Source: Hydractinia symbiolongicarpus
Lineage: Eukaryota > Cnidaria > Hydrozoa > Anthoathecata > Hydractiniidae
Assembly: GCF_029227915.1 (NCBI RefSeq)
Contig: NC_079878.1
Span: 12,402,001 to 12,466,000, forward strand
Direction: 5' to 3'
Length of the DNA: 64,000 bases
The notes beneath the pieces were generated by a model. That model ran no database searches. It was not told the DNA's origin and worked only from the letters and a program-made list of their open reading frames with translations. Both the position numbers and the translations under genes were made by a program. How positions within the stretch are numbered: the first letter of the stretch is position 1; each line of letters opens with the position of its first letter. Shown here piece after piece: positions 11,201 to 25,200 of this stretch.

Positions 11201-14200
11201 ATCATTAATTCTTCTTAAATACAAATTGAAGTTTAAAAAAAAAACAAAAAAAAAACAGTTTTACCCAAAGCATATCATGCATCTTCTGATATGACCAATT
11301 CCTAGCTTTGCAAGCTCTATAATATAAGTTCAACTTCATTTTATACCTGAGGTTTCCTTTAATTGTCTCTGTTCATTAGTTGCCACTCATTGCCATTTTT
11401 CAGCAATATTTGTTGTTGATCATAACAAACATGTATATAAAAGACTTAACACAAATACAACATTTTAAAACACACTTACATTATTATATATATCATTTTA
11501 TTACATATGTTGGCAATTTTAAAATTTACAAAAACTTCACCCCATTCTAAAAATGCAATATGGGGGAATAAAGGCCACCTTTAAAGGATGTTTGGGATAC
11601 AGGGCTCGACATCCTGCTATTAATAAACCATTAATGAACACTCCCGCCACTAGAAAAGGCATGTTTAAGGCACACATAAATCTGTGTTTTTTTGACAGAG
11701 TACCATAGGGTTCTAAATTAAACATTGATGTTTTACTACAACCAATATGTATGCTTTTTTCATTTTCAAAATGAATAGTTAGCTACAGGCTTTAAAATGC
11801 GAAACTCCTCTGCAAAGCCCCAGCAATTTTTGAGTCATTTTCTGGCGAATTAGAACCATTTCTTTAGCCTAATTGTACTATGATATGGTTTGTGGCTTGA
11901 TCAGGGGCGGCAATTTCCAAAGTAGAGGGGGGCTTAGGCATTTTTATTTTGGGGTATTTTACGAGGGTGCCGAATGGCAAATGAGAACAATGAGCTTGCT
12001 ACAGACGAAACCTTGAAAAAAAACCCAAAAAACACCTGCAGCTGGAGTCCAGCAGCAAAGCCCCTGAAACCCAACGCATTTTTAGAGTGCTTAAACACGT
12101 AAAACGGCTATTATTTAGTGAGATAGCCTGCAGGTTCTCTGATGGTTGGATAACATAAATTTTCATGCAGTTATTATAGACACTTATTGGCAGAAAATAA
12201 AAAAAAATTACTTTACTAAAGCCCACCAAGCCCCCCTGTTGGTTTGATCTGAAAAGGTTTAACTAGGTTTTTAAAAATTGATTTATCCTAAACAGGCACT
12301 GGGCGCCTAATTAGTCTTCCATCTTTTACTTCTAACGCTTCAGCTGATTTCCTGCCTTTACCTAGGGACATTGCATTTCTATATAATTGCACGAAGGTAA
12401 ACAAAACTTTAACCCTTTATCGTTTGTGTAAGCCCAGTAATAAAACCAAAAAAAATACTTACTACACTTGTTGAGAAATCTCAAATGATCTCAAAGCGGA
12501 GAAGAAAGAAATCTCTGACGCAAAACTTCGGTATGATCATGTTTATCGTTTTGGAATACTACCAACACGGCAGACGAGGATTGAGTGTCCACGTGATCAA
12601 ATGGCCATTCCGTGTCGCAAAGCTGGTGTGGTTGTATTTGACTGTTCGAAAAATGCAAGACCGGTATAAAATTTAATTTTAGAGAGTTTGGTCATAAGAA
12701 CACACCAGAAGTAAGGAAGCAAGACAATTTTATCCTCCTCCGAGAAACATCAAACATTTTTTTAACGAATCTATATTAAATTTAGATAAGTAAGTCCATC
12801 TGTCTCGCCCAAATCTTTCTCTAACTTCCATTCCTGGTAGTAAAACTTTTGGTTCGCAAACTCCCAAATTCAACACACGTGAAGTATGTTAAGAAGTGCA
12901 CACCACCCTCGCCATCAACAACATGCATGTTGCGTAGAAATCTTCCTCTTTTAAAACTACAAACCGTCTAGAATTTAGCTATAATTCCTCCTGTCAAGAA
13001 GTTTATTATTTGTCTGTTGCAGGGTTTCTGTGTTTCAAGGAAAAATAGCTTTAACTTGATTATTTAACAATTTTTTCCCTGATATATTCTTGCGGTTGGA
13101 ATGTTCTCCTTCATTGCTCTCTGATGTGGGTACAATAGGACTTTTCACGGTCAAACCGGTGGAAAACTTAGTTAAACAAAATTTACAAGCAAAATGGCGT
13201 TAAAATCTTGCAAAATGGCAAAGATTAAGCAATATCTAAAACATTAAAGATTTGATTAAAAAAAGAAGAATTCCTTGAAAAGTCCAGTATTGTATTTATG
13301 AAGGTTTCACAACAAAAACATGATTACTGCTTAATCTAATTACTAACCCATGATTGGTTTAACTAGTATTATGACGCGAACCCGATCGCAAGAATTTAAA
13401 ACATTGTCATAGATAAATATGGGGGTGTTGACTTGCAGGAAACACTGCAAAAACCACAGGGACTTTTAGCCAAATTTAGCCTTTTGAGAAATCCTCAAAA
13501 TTTTGTTATCTAGCAAAGACTTGATAGAGTGGGAATCAAACAATTTAAGAAAAGAAAAGGTTGGCATTTTGGCTTCTTTAGACTTCTGTAAACATAAACA
13601 TTAAAAAATGGTAGAGTATACAACATGACATATGTCAAACGTGAAGGTCAAACAGGTCAAGAAAAATGGAATGGGTGGAAAAGACAAATGTTGACAGACA
13701 GAATCTACTTAGCATTACAAACATTTTTTGTTGCTTGCTCCTTACTAGATACTGAAAAAGAAATTATATACAATCTGTCTTTTGTTGTGCATTCTATTAA
13801 GCATATACTGTACTTGCAATGGTTACCAAAAAATTGGACTTCGAATTAGCAATATAAAGTTGATTCGCAAAAATGTGCTGATTGTAGAGAAAACCTTCTT
13901 GCAGCTGTGGTCAGGGAGGGCTGTAGGCTGCTTGCCATTGATCCCTTGTTAAAGGTTATTTTTTTGCAGCAACCAATATTGGAATAGGTCATACAAACAA
14001 TTGATGAAAAAAAAACAGATTCCCAATTTTACATTTTTTTTCGTAGAATGTTTCTCAAAGACAGCGTTTCGATTCGCAAATTAAGAATAAGCGACCTGCT
14101 ACTTTCGACCCTGATAACTATCTCTAGTACAATCCACAAGCCATTTCTTTGTTAAATAAATGCTATATTTTTACATTTCTAATTTTTGTTTCGTTTTCAC

Positions 14201-14952
14201 CAAACAGTTTTTCGTGCCCAAACTTACCCCATGGTTCTTTCCACCAATGACGGGCCATCATTTTAAACATTAAACACCTGGAAAGAGGGTTAAGTCATGC
14301 AGAAAAATCCAACCTACTGACTAACAGACTCATTTTTGCAAGGATTTTAAGATGGAACTATAAATTGTTTCCATTGTTGGTGACCCTTTGTCATTAGCTA
14401 ATTTGATCTACATGTTTTTTAGCACTCTCTCACCTAAAATCCACAGTTATTTGTGTAAAGGCTATCTTGTAAGGACCATACAATAATTCTAACATAAGTT
14501 TTCTAAACATTTGACATGCAAAAGGTAAAAATAGAATATAAAACCATAGAAAATGAAGAAATGTGTAACTACTAAAGTTGAAAAAGATAGAGAGGAATTT
14601 ACACCATCTACTCATCTGAAACTTTAGTTTGACATGTTTGTAGAACTTGAAAACCCAACAGAAACGAAAGCTTCTTTATTAAACTTTTCTTTGTAATTGT
14701 AAAAATTGACATAAGAATACACTTGAGACACAAAATAACAATAAAAAAAATTAGATGCAAGTTAAGAATTATGTATACACCACAGACAAGAGCACAACAG
14801 AACATGTGACATACATAATGTAGAACGAAAATACATACAAGGTACATATATAACAAAACATAGACACATATATAATGAAAATTCGAGCTGTAAACTGTAT
14901 AGTCTGTAGTGTCAAATGGTGCTCCCCCAAATATGTTTATTTGTTCTTAACT
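8201..14952. other. Divergent intergenic region / probable 5' introns
   Basis: This stretch separates the CCDC50 start from the first GIGYF coding exon. It is AT-rich with only short, unconvincing open frames. I recognised no coding exon. Since GIGYF exon 1 opens straight after an acceptor-like tttttatag, at least one untranslated GIGYF exon probably lies here, and the promoters of both genes should too. The block at 12480-12670 is slightly less AT-rich and has a tataaaa-like string, but nothing fixes a start site. Confidence 0.4.
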
Positions 14953-15295
14953 ATGTATAGGTAGATAGATGTGCATATTTTACATGGCTAAAGTCACAAA
15001 TATCTAGGAATATACCCTGTCCGTTATTCCCTTGCAGGGCCATAACTTAGATGCAGAGTCCTAGAGTATCTAATGATTATTTTGAGCCACACACACAATT
15101 AGGGTATGCGCTCTACCAGACAAGTCCCTGCAACATCTAGCAGCCCACACAGTGTGCTATCTCCCCAATTTTGCTCACATGGTTCAATCTAACTAGGGCT
15201 ATTGTACCATTCGCTCACCCATTTTGAATTGCAGCGAAGGGGCATCCAACCTGTACAAAGTACATCAGTTATAACCACTGAGCTACAGTGCCACA
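14953..15295 (-). mobile_element. tRNA-derived SINE, copy 1 (diverged)
   Basis: Read on the minus strand, it begins near 15295 with a diverged tRNA-like head (GTAGCTCAGTGGTTATAAC, box A-like). It then has the same body as the copies at 48425-48796 and 51089-51434: ctcacatgg..., cacacagtgtg, gactct..., gtaaaatatgcacatctatc. It ends in an ATCT-rich tail at 14953. It ends about 90 bases before the first GIGYF coding exon, so it lies in the presumed 5' intron. Confidence 0.8.
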
Positions 15296-15386
15296 TAGTA
15301 CTATGTGTTTTCCATTCTTTACTTTTCTCATACAAAAGTATTATATTGTTTGAGGTTTCACAATTCTTCATTGATATTTTTTATAG

Positions 15387-16266
15387 ATGATGTCAAGCTT
15401 AACATTTGGTCCACAATGGTAAGAATGTAAATTGGAAATAGTTAATATGCTTTGTACTCTTTTGATTTGTTTTTTTTAGTTAAACATAAGAAAAAAGAAA
15501 ATAAATTATTGTACTTTATATTTTGTCAAATTTTATGTTCTAAAAAGCCATGAAAAATATCAAGCGTCTTTGCTAATGACTTGATATTATGTGGTATACT
15601 TAGGGTAAAAATGTTCCATCACTTTATCATTATCTGTCTGTCTGATGACAGACAATCAGAATTATTTAATGTGGAATCAGGACAAAATCCAGGAATTTAA
15701 AACAGTGGCCTTTAGATCCAAATTGGGAATTTCTTTAATGATCTGGGAAAAAGTGATTTCATCTTCAGAGAGCAACAACAACAAGTGCTACCATTATTTA
15801 AACTTATTTTTAACCTTTCATGTGTTGCGTGATGGTTTGAGTTAATAAATTGGAACATTCAGGATAAATTGCAATTAAGAAATATATAACTGTTTAAAAA
15901 CAACTGAGAAGACTAGATTAAATCCTGTGAATTAATTTTTTCCCTTGTGTTACAATTTATCTAGAGGAGTGCAGGGTAGTAAACGTTTTTAGGCTGTGAG
16001 TCTATATTATCTGTATTAATTATTATTATTTTATTATTTTAAGGGTAAGAGATTTGTCAAGTGGGGACAGTGGTGCTGCTGCGCCACCAAACACACCACC
16101 TCCTCGCAAGTACAAATTAGCAGAATTTCGATATGGTCGTGAGGAAATGCTGGCTTTACTTTCTGAAGATTATGAAATTCCATTGGGGTTAAAAGAGTTT
16201 GAGGATATTATAAATGAAAGACCTGTTGCACCACTGGCTTTTATTCCTGTTTCTGAGGAAGAAGAG
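15387..16266 (+). CDS. Gigyf: GIGYF exons 1-2: N-terminus and 4EHP-binding motif
   Basis: Exon 1 (15387-15418) encodes MMSSLTFGPQ plus two bases; donor gtaaga. Exon 2 (16044-16266) completes W11 and encodes VRDLSSGDSG, a Pro-rich stretch and KYKLAEFRYGREEMLALL. Known GIGYF proteins bind 4EHP with a Y-x-Y-x4-(L/M)-hydrophobic helix; here the first Tyr is Phe39 and the second is Tyr41, followed by Met46 and Leu47, so the motif is conserved with an aromatic exchange. The exon ends with EEEE and a gtatga donor. Confidence 0.93.
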
Positions 16267-19200
16267 GTATGAGAATGTTGGAACAAAGTTATTGTAGTGA
16301 ATAAACTGCAATTATTGACCTAATAAAGCTGTCAAATATTTTTACTTAAAATGCATACATGCATATAATTTGTAAAACACAGCAACCCCATGATTTGCAG
16401 TTAAAAGCAAGAACTAATACTCCCCACAAAAAAACAAAAGGACAGTTCTGTTTATTTTTCGTTACATTTTTTCTTTTTTTGTGGTTAGAATTTGTTTCTA
16501 TTCTAGCGATGCTTGATTGGTGGTGTAAACAGTTTGCTGGTCTTAAAAATGACGGGACGCGGTGGACCAGGAATGAGAGGAAGAGGTGGAATGAGGGGTG
16601 GAAGAGGTAAGATACCAGAAAAAAACAGCTTAAGAAGATGTAAAATTAATATCTTTTCTGCAAAGTTTATTTTCAATTTTTTTGCTACCTAATAGCAAAT
16701 CTTTTTTTATTAGGTAGAGGAAGGGGTGATTATTCCCTACATCGCTCAGTTTCTTCAACTGATGATACATATGGTCAAAGATCTTGGGCAGATTCAAGGT
16801 AATATGCCCATTTTTTGTTTTGTTTTAGAATATAAAGAAAAAAGTGTTCAAAAAAAGTGTTGCTCAGATAAGTACATTCCATGCATGACGCAGCCTTTAC
16901 CTAGGTGTCTTAGAAATTATAACTTTTTGCTTGACCCAAGGCAATGCTGCAAATGCAAAATTATAATGGTGCACTGCAATGACTATAAACAAAGTGACAG
17001 TCGTGCAGTACTCCATGACCTTTGAAGAGAAACAACATTGAAGTTTATGGATTTCAATGTTAGAGTTAAGAAGAAAAAATCTTCTTTTTATAAGTTGTTG
17101 AGATATATTTATATAGATATAAATTTTGAATTGACATGTATACATGCAACATTATTTATTTTAAGCCTTTCACGTGGTGGGTTTCATCGACCTGTTGGGA
17201 GAGGGGAAAGTCTTGAAGGTGGCACATGTAAGTTCTATTTGTCCATGTCACATTGAAAGAAGAACTTGGTAAGTATACAAAATTGTTACTTTAATAAGCA
17301 AAAGATGATTTCTCTGGTGTCTATGATACAATAATTTTAAAATTATAGCTCGCCCTGGATATGATTCACGGGCTCGGTTGTCTAGTGAAGGAGCATATCC
17401 AGCAAGACCAGGTGAATATTGGAGATCTAACAGTCAAGAACCAGCTGCTGCAACAACCCCTGGAGAGGATGAATGGAGACAGACCTTAGCTAATAAACCT
17501 TGGACTGGAAAGAAGGGGTCTGCAGGTAAAATATCACATTTTGCATCTTTGCATATTTTGCTAAATGCTAATGCTGTAATTTGTGGTTCAATGTATATTT
17601 TCTTTAATATATACAAAAGTTTTGGAAATAAAGCAACATTGGAACTTTGATTTTATTAATTCACCTTTTAAATACAAATTATGTGAAAAAGTGTAATTGC
17701 TGTGTTTTTAATGGAAGAAAAAATGAGTGTGTATAACTTAATCTTAGATAACAACCGCAATTGGAGGGATGCAAAGGATAACCAAGTACACGAATCATTA
17801 ACACGCACTAAGTCTTGGTCACGCATGCAAAACAACGCGGAGTCAGACCTACCTGAGTGGTGCATGGATGACAGTGTTGATGGTAGCATGCCAGGTAGTT
17901 TTGATGCATCTGGTCAGTTCAGAGCTTTTAAAGTGAGTCTGTTTACCGAACCCAAATTGTTTCTTTAGTTCTTAATCTTTCATAATGTCTATCTTAAATA
18001 AGATAAATACTATAAAGACTTGTTTTTCACAGGAAAAGGGCAATGGTGACGAAAATGATAAAGCTTCTGAGGTTTGTGTTGCAATTTATATTTTTTTAAT
18101 TTGCCTTTAGGGACCGTCTCAAAATGTTCGTACATAGTTCGTATAATTCGTATAAAAAACTTCGTATCGATTTATTAAATCTTTCGTATCATTTTATTTT
18201 TAATACGAACTTTTTCGTTTCATCAAAATTACAAGTTCGTATAAAGTTTGTATCATTTAAAATAAAGTTCGTATGTAGTTCGTAACATTTTTAAAGAAGT
18301 TCGTATAAAAATTTGCTTATACGAGGTTCGTTTATTATAATTGGACTATTATCTATAGTTTTATATTGAAGTTTTTTTCAACAATTATAAAGTTCGTTTC
18401 GTTATACGAACTTCGTTTATTTTAATTGGATTTATTATCTAAGGTCTTTAGGGATTGTCTCCACGGCATCGTAGAAAGCACAAAGATCTCCGTAGATTGT
18501 TAAAAAATCATGAAAACAGGATCGTAGAAAGCGAAAAGATCGCTGTGGAACGTTTAAAATTCATGAAAACGGGATCGTATAAAGCGAAAAGATCGCTTGT
18601 GTAGATTGAACCTATGAATATGCAATTTTACTAGTCTTTTCAAAGAAGTCAACCTCCTATATTTTACTTTTTTTATTTCTGGTTTCGTTTAAAGTTTGTA
18701 TCATTTCTTTTCGTCTTTTAAAAAAAATCGTTTAATTCTTTTGTTTCTGGTTTCGTATTGAAATAGTTATGCGCAATTATGCCGGTACTTTTGAAGTTCG
18801 TTTTAAAATCGTATAGCAATTTACTTTGTTCAAAGTTCGTATCATTTCATTTTGTACGATAAAAAAACTTAGTTTAAGTTCGTATCATATATTAAAAAAG
18901 TTCGTATAAACTTTGTTTACATTTTTTATTTTAAACGAAGCACTTCGTATGACATTCGTTTCACGAAACGCAGTACTTCGTAGCGTTCGTATAATTATAC
19001 GAAAAAAACATACGAACATTTTGAGACGATCCCTTAATTAATCAATGACATGTATAATTAGACAAGAAAATCCAGTTTTCCCCAACAGAAGAAAATGTTT
19101 AGTTCGTTTTTGTAACTTACCAGGAAAAAACAACTCTGTGGTACTTTTTCCACCCCATTAACTAGAGAAAAGTTTTTAGCGGGGGGGGGGGGGGGGGGGA

Positions 19201-22200
19201 CATGTAAATAAGTACTCAGGCCTTTTCAGGAAAATTTTGATACGTGTGTGGCAAAAAGCATGCCTCTAGTATTTTAGGTGGGTTTTTGGGTGTGCTGCAC
19301 TGGTTAAATTATAAACTTGTCATTTTGCAGATGACCTGAGTACTAGTCTAACTATACTACACGTACTATGTCTTCTCAAAATAATGTTTATCTGCCTTTT
19401 ATAGAACATAAAAACATTTACAATATTTTTTAGCTGGTTGAAGACGCATTTGAAGATGAAAAAGAACAGGAACCACAAAATAACGACAGCAAAAATGAAT
19501 TAAATGGCACAAAAACTTCTGAAAATAAAGACACAAAAACAAAATCGAACACTAAAGAAAAAAATAAAATAAAATCTGAACCTGACCCTGATAAGGAAAA
19601 TTTGAAGGTTTCTAAGCATTCACCTATAGCAAACAATGTTAAACCACCTGAAAGTGAAGATAAGCTATCGAATGAACAAGAAAAAAATGAGAAATACCAA
19701 CAACCACAACAAAATAACACTAGTCAAAATACCACTCAAATGCCATCTAGTGAACACAAAACTATAGACGAAGATTACGAATTAAACCTAGATCACATTA
19801 CAAGCATGGTAGCAAAACTTGATGATGAATCTGATGAAGAAGAACGTGTTAACAAAGGTGTGCCTTCTCATGCCTTGGCATCACAAAATTCCTCTGTAGA
19901 TCCCAGTATTGTGTTTGCGAAAAAAGCAGAGCCTGGTAAATCAATAAATGGTCTTCATGATTGGATCTATCGCGATCCACAAGGTGAAATCCAAGGTGTG
20001 TATTTTGTTTTGTTTTGTGGAAAAGTATCTGTATAAAACCAACACAATGCATTACACCACACATGCACTGTTTTAACAGGACCTTTTAACAACGATGAAA
20101 TGTTGGAATGGTTTAAGGCAGGCTATTTTACGATGGGATTACAAGTTCGAAGAGTATGCGATGAAATGTTTTTGCCACTAGGTATGAAAAATGGTTTGCT
20201 CTGTTTTGTTGTTCTTTAATCTTTATTGTATAACAAGATGTTCCTACAATTAATGTATTGTACTTAATTAGGAGATGTTATCAAGTTATGGTCCAGAGTT
20301 CCTTTCCTTGCTAAAAGTCAGCCTCCACCTATAACAGTGAGTTAATATTGTGTTTTGGTGTTGGTGTTAAGGGGCATGTGTGACCTTTGCATACTATTGA
20401 TTTCATCAGTGTTTACGATACCAAGAATAATATTTTAATCGTTTCATTAGGAAATGCAACGATCTCGCATTTTTATCACTATTCTCATGAAGCATTTTAA
20501 TGACATTAATATAACACTAATACTATCAGAACTAAAATTTTTAATAAGTTTAGATAAATAATTTATGCCTCAAAGGGATCCTGAAACTGAAATTAAAAAA
20601 CATTTGAAATATATCCTCACATGCTGTGGAAAAAGAAAATAATATTTTTTTCACAAATTATTAATTTAAGACAGACATTTCAGCATTGTAATTGCAGTTT
20701 GTATTGTGGAAAATTAGTATACGATTTTATATACACCCTTGTAGATTCCTCCAACTCATATTTGAAGTTTTGTTACCTCATACCAGCTCTTTTAAATTTT
20801 GTCACCTCATACCAGCTGTTTGCTACCTTTTTTGTGACTATAGCGTTTAGTGATTGTGGTTTTGTGCGGGTATTACTACCATTCAGCTGCAATACATTTT
20901 AAACTTCTTTTACATTCACATTATCTCTGTTACATCTGCACAACCATTCAAACTTCCAAAACCCATTTAAAATTTATTGATAAAAAATTTTGCGGTGATG
21001 AACACAAGTCAATTTCGCAAGGACTTTTTTTCGGTGATAATCAAAGGGGATGACTGGCGACAATAAAAGTGGATTTAAGGTGGCAGTAACCCTCTTTTAG
21101 CTGTTGAACAGATAGATCTTTTAGTCAGTGTGTATCTATACCAATTTTTATGTTATTTCTCGAAAATATTGGCATTCATGCACATACAGGCAGTTTTGTT
21201 TAATTTTTTAATTTGCTGAGTCAGCAGATGTACTCATAAATACGCAATAAAAAAAGAAGAAGTGCTCTAACTTTTTACAACCTCATAATTTTTCATTGAC
21301 TTGTTTTAAAACAAACCTTGGGTTAATCATATTAAAGGGGAGTGCGGAAAACTTAACTTTTTTTGTAGACAATAAAACACCCTTGTCTTTGACACATAAC
21401 TTAGTGAAGTTTCTAAGAGTAAAATACACTTGAATTCTTTTTGTAACAAAAATCATGGATCTCTTTCCAAAATGTTATTGTAAAAATAATACTGATGTTT
21501 GATAATGAAACAACAATTTTTTGCGAAGTATGAAAAATCAAATTAATTACCATTACATTTCTCTCTAAGCAACCTCTTTCCCACTGCCTGTTGTTTATTA
21601 TTTTATTGGGTGGCGAGAGAACAAGTGTTGGAAATGAAGTTGCTCTGGAAAATATTCACAGACAAAATTTACATTTCAAGGCTAGCGCCTTAAGTATGAG
21701 TTAAAAAGCTAAGAAAAATTCAGGCCTACACATAATGAAAGAAATACTGTCTATGTTTGAAATACTGAAGATTTATTTCATTCTCATAAGCTCATTGTGA
21801 TCAAAATTGTTCTACATGCATTATGCTTGACATACATTGTGTTCTTACCTTCTTTTTTACATTGTCTTGTAAAAAATTATGGCAATTGTACTTAATTTAG
21901 AAGTCAACTTAGAAAACTTTGGTAAACATTCAAAAAATTTGTGCTTAATCTGGGAATGTTGTTTGTATTTGTTAGGTTTTCACAAGCTTACTCTTAGCTT
22001 CTAAATGTATTAGAATTTCAATATTCTTAATGCAGGAAAATTTAAAGTATTTATTCATTATACAGATGTATATGTTGGGCTCCTTTTTTGTATGTAATTT
22101 GTTTTAAGTGCTAAGAAGACTTGATTATCTTTTTCTTCTTTATTAACCGTTTTGAATGCTCACTAAACCTTCTAGAATCAGATGTTGTTACAACATCAGC

Positions 22201-25200
22201 AGGCACAGCAGAACCAACTACAACAACAAACTCAACTCCAGCAACAAAACCAACTGCAACAACAAACCCAACTACAACGTTTACTTCAGCAACAGCAGCA
22301 GCAACAAATGAGGCAAGCTTTGCTGAAGCAGTTACAGGTAATTCCAAAATTTGTATTGAATTAATTTTCTTTTTTTTGTATTTGTACAAGTGTGTGTAGT
22401 TATTATTATACTAGATGATGATTAGTTATGTTTTTGTACCATATAATTTAGGTTCAACCAGATGGCAGGCCACAGGATTTAGGTCTTCCTGCAGAATTAT
22501 CTGTATGGGGTGATTCGTCAAACAATGCAACACCAAGTATGTTTTTGATGTATTTTTTATGAAAGTCTTCTTCTGTGATCCTATAAGCAATGTTTGGCAA
22601 TAATGTGTTATTGTTATACATTTGCGTCTATTTTAAGGTTCTGTTGCAAGTCCTTGGACTCCAACACAGGAACAAAATGCTTGGTCCTTACGAAAGTAAG
22701 AAGTCAAATTATATGTTTGTTTAGCATATAGAAAATATTTAAAATAATGAATTGTGACGAAGTATTAAGAAATTTTATTTAAACATTTATTTAAATAATT
22801 TAATCTACTAAGTAGATTAAATCCTAACATTGGTGATTAATGGATTAGTACTAAGCTTTGATACAGTAATAAATGTTTTAACCAGTATAATAATTGTCTC
22901 TTTTTTAAAGGTGTAGTTGACATTTTTTTATGCAAACTTTAGATCACCTCAAAATGCTTTAAGTTTGCGGCAAATAGAGGAGGACCAACAAAGACAAATT
23001 CAGGTATGTCTGTTAATCTTTTGTCTTTCTATTTTAAATTTAAAGTTCAATTTTACAACTGAATTCCATAATTTTCTTTAAATTTTAATGACTTTGTTTG
23101 TTGTCTTATAATTTGGCGAGTTATACATGCAGCTAAGAAAAATGTTAACTTAACTGAAACACAAGGTGAATCAGGACAGGGTGTTCGTAGGCCAAATTGA
23201 GTTGAAGGAAAAAAATAGCCAGCTTTTTCTTGATTTTTATCTTGTTTAAAAAATATGTAATTATATTTTTTTTATTTTCTGCGACCATTCAGGATAAATT
23301 CACTCCATTAATCACCAATGTTAGGATGTTTTAAGTGCCATATCTATAAAGGAATTTTTCCTATTGAGGGAGAATGTAGGGAGAGGAAGGCTGTTTTAAA
23401 CTATTTGCTCCATTCGAACTTCCAATTTGAGATTAACCACTAATCACTGCATTGTTCTGAATGTTTTTTTCAAATTTGTCATTATTAGTCTAATGGCATG
23501 AAGGAAGAGAGAGATGCTGATAATAAATCCCCTAAGGAAGAAGAAGAAGGCAATGTATCAGACGGTGCTCAAAAAGAGGTTTGTTTTTTTATTATGTATG
23601 ACCTCTCTCTTTCATAACAGATATTAAAAACATGACCTTAGTTTAGGAATGTAAATATAAGTACATATAGGCTATTAGCCTTCGTGAGTTTGAAGGAAAT
23701 ATTTTAACCGCATATGTTTTTAATTTATTGTAAGACTCAGTGTGAGTTTGGTGTCAAGGCATGAATGAAAAAATTAGCAAATGGTTTTTTAAAAATATCA
23801 GTGCACACATTGGTGAATTCAATGATTGTACCTACAAACTGCCAACCCAGTAGAATCAGATTTCTAGCAAAATGTACAACAATATTTTAGTTCTAAAGCT
23901 ATCTTCAGAGGATGATTATTCTGACTTTTATTCTAAATCTGACTTTTCAACTTTCGACTGAAAAACAATGCTTGTCTAATAAGACCAACTGATTGTATAA
24001 AATCTCATATCAACGTTTTTGTTGGTAGCCTGGCATAAGTTAAATTGTTTTTGTAAAACCCATCTTTTTTTAAAGCTTGGTTATAAAGCTTTGCCTTTTC
24101 TCTTCAGGAAGATAATGGTGAGTTTAAAACAGCCGAAAGCCCAAAAAAGAAAAACAAGAAAAAGTCCAAAAACAAAACAGAAGATGATGCAACAGATAAG
24201 GTTGGAGTCAATTTTAAGTTGTTCACAATTTACACATTTATTTGCAGTTCTCCAAGAGCATTTGTTCTCACTTATTATTCTATTATTTCAAAAATTTGAT
24301 AAAGATTAAGTATGTCTAAGCAAGTTTAAGTGGATATGAAAAATAAAAAAAAATTGGTGATATTGCGTTATTTTTTATCATGATTTTTTCATCCCAAATA
24401 GAATACAATTTGTTGTAACCAGGTGCTAAAATAGGTGGAGCATTTCGATTATCATTTTGTACCCTAAGAACTCACTTGTTAATTTAAAGGAACAGAACAA
24501 ATACTTGTAAAAAATAGCTGTAAAAAGGTTCGAATATCAGGAAAATAATGAGTTAATATTGAGTGGACAACCTGTTTTAGTCATTCATACATATTACCAC
24601 ACTTAGCTGGCTGTAATGATTTTACAGAGAGAAAATGCAGCATGCTTTTCAGATTCTGAATTTCTTACTTATAGTGGTCCACCCCTAGTTGTTTGCAGGT
24701 TAAATTCAGATTTGATATTAGCCCTTTTGACTGAGTGGTAATTCAACTAAGAAACTCTCTGTACCTACAATAAAACCCAAGTAAGAACTACTGTACCCTA
24801 TGGCAGCTGCTCTGAACACTTCTACATATGTGCAAGTTTATTTTTGCACTTGCTGAGAAAATCTTTCAGCTTCACAACTTTCTTTGCACAGGTTTCCTAT
24901 CCGAGTTTGTACTTTGCATAATGCTAGTTTTTCTGTGTGTAGAAACAGCAAGAAGCTGAACAAAAAAACCGTGAAAAGGAAGAGCTTCAAAGAAAAGCAC
25001 TGGAAGCATTAAAGCAGCAACAGCAATTTCAACAGCAACAGAAAATTGCAGAACAGCAAAGGTTATTAGCTGAACAAAACAGAAGGGAAGAGGAAATCAG
25101 ACTAAAACAACACCAGCAACAACAACAACAAATGCAACAACATTTATTGTATCAGAAATATCAACAAGAACAACAAAGAAAACAACAACAACAACAACAA

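Noticed and set aside
9179-14856. Many short open frames between CCDC50 and GIGYF
   Set aside because: Composition is that of random AT-rich sequence; no motif, no consistent splice phase.
22121-22399. Open frames of Thr/Ala-rich and Val-rich proteins on both strands
   Set aside because: They are shadows of the Gln-rich GIGYF exon 12 (CAG/CAA repeats read in other frames).
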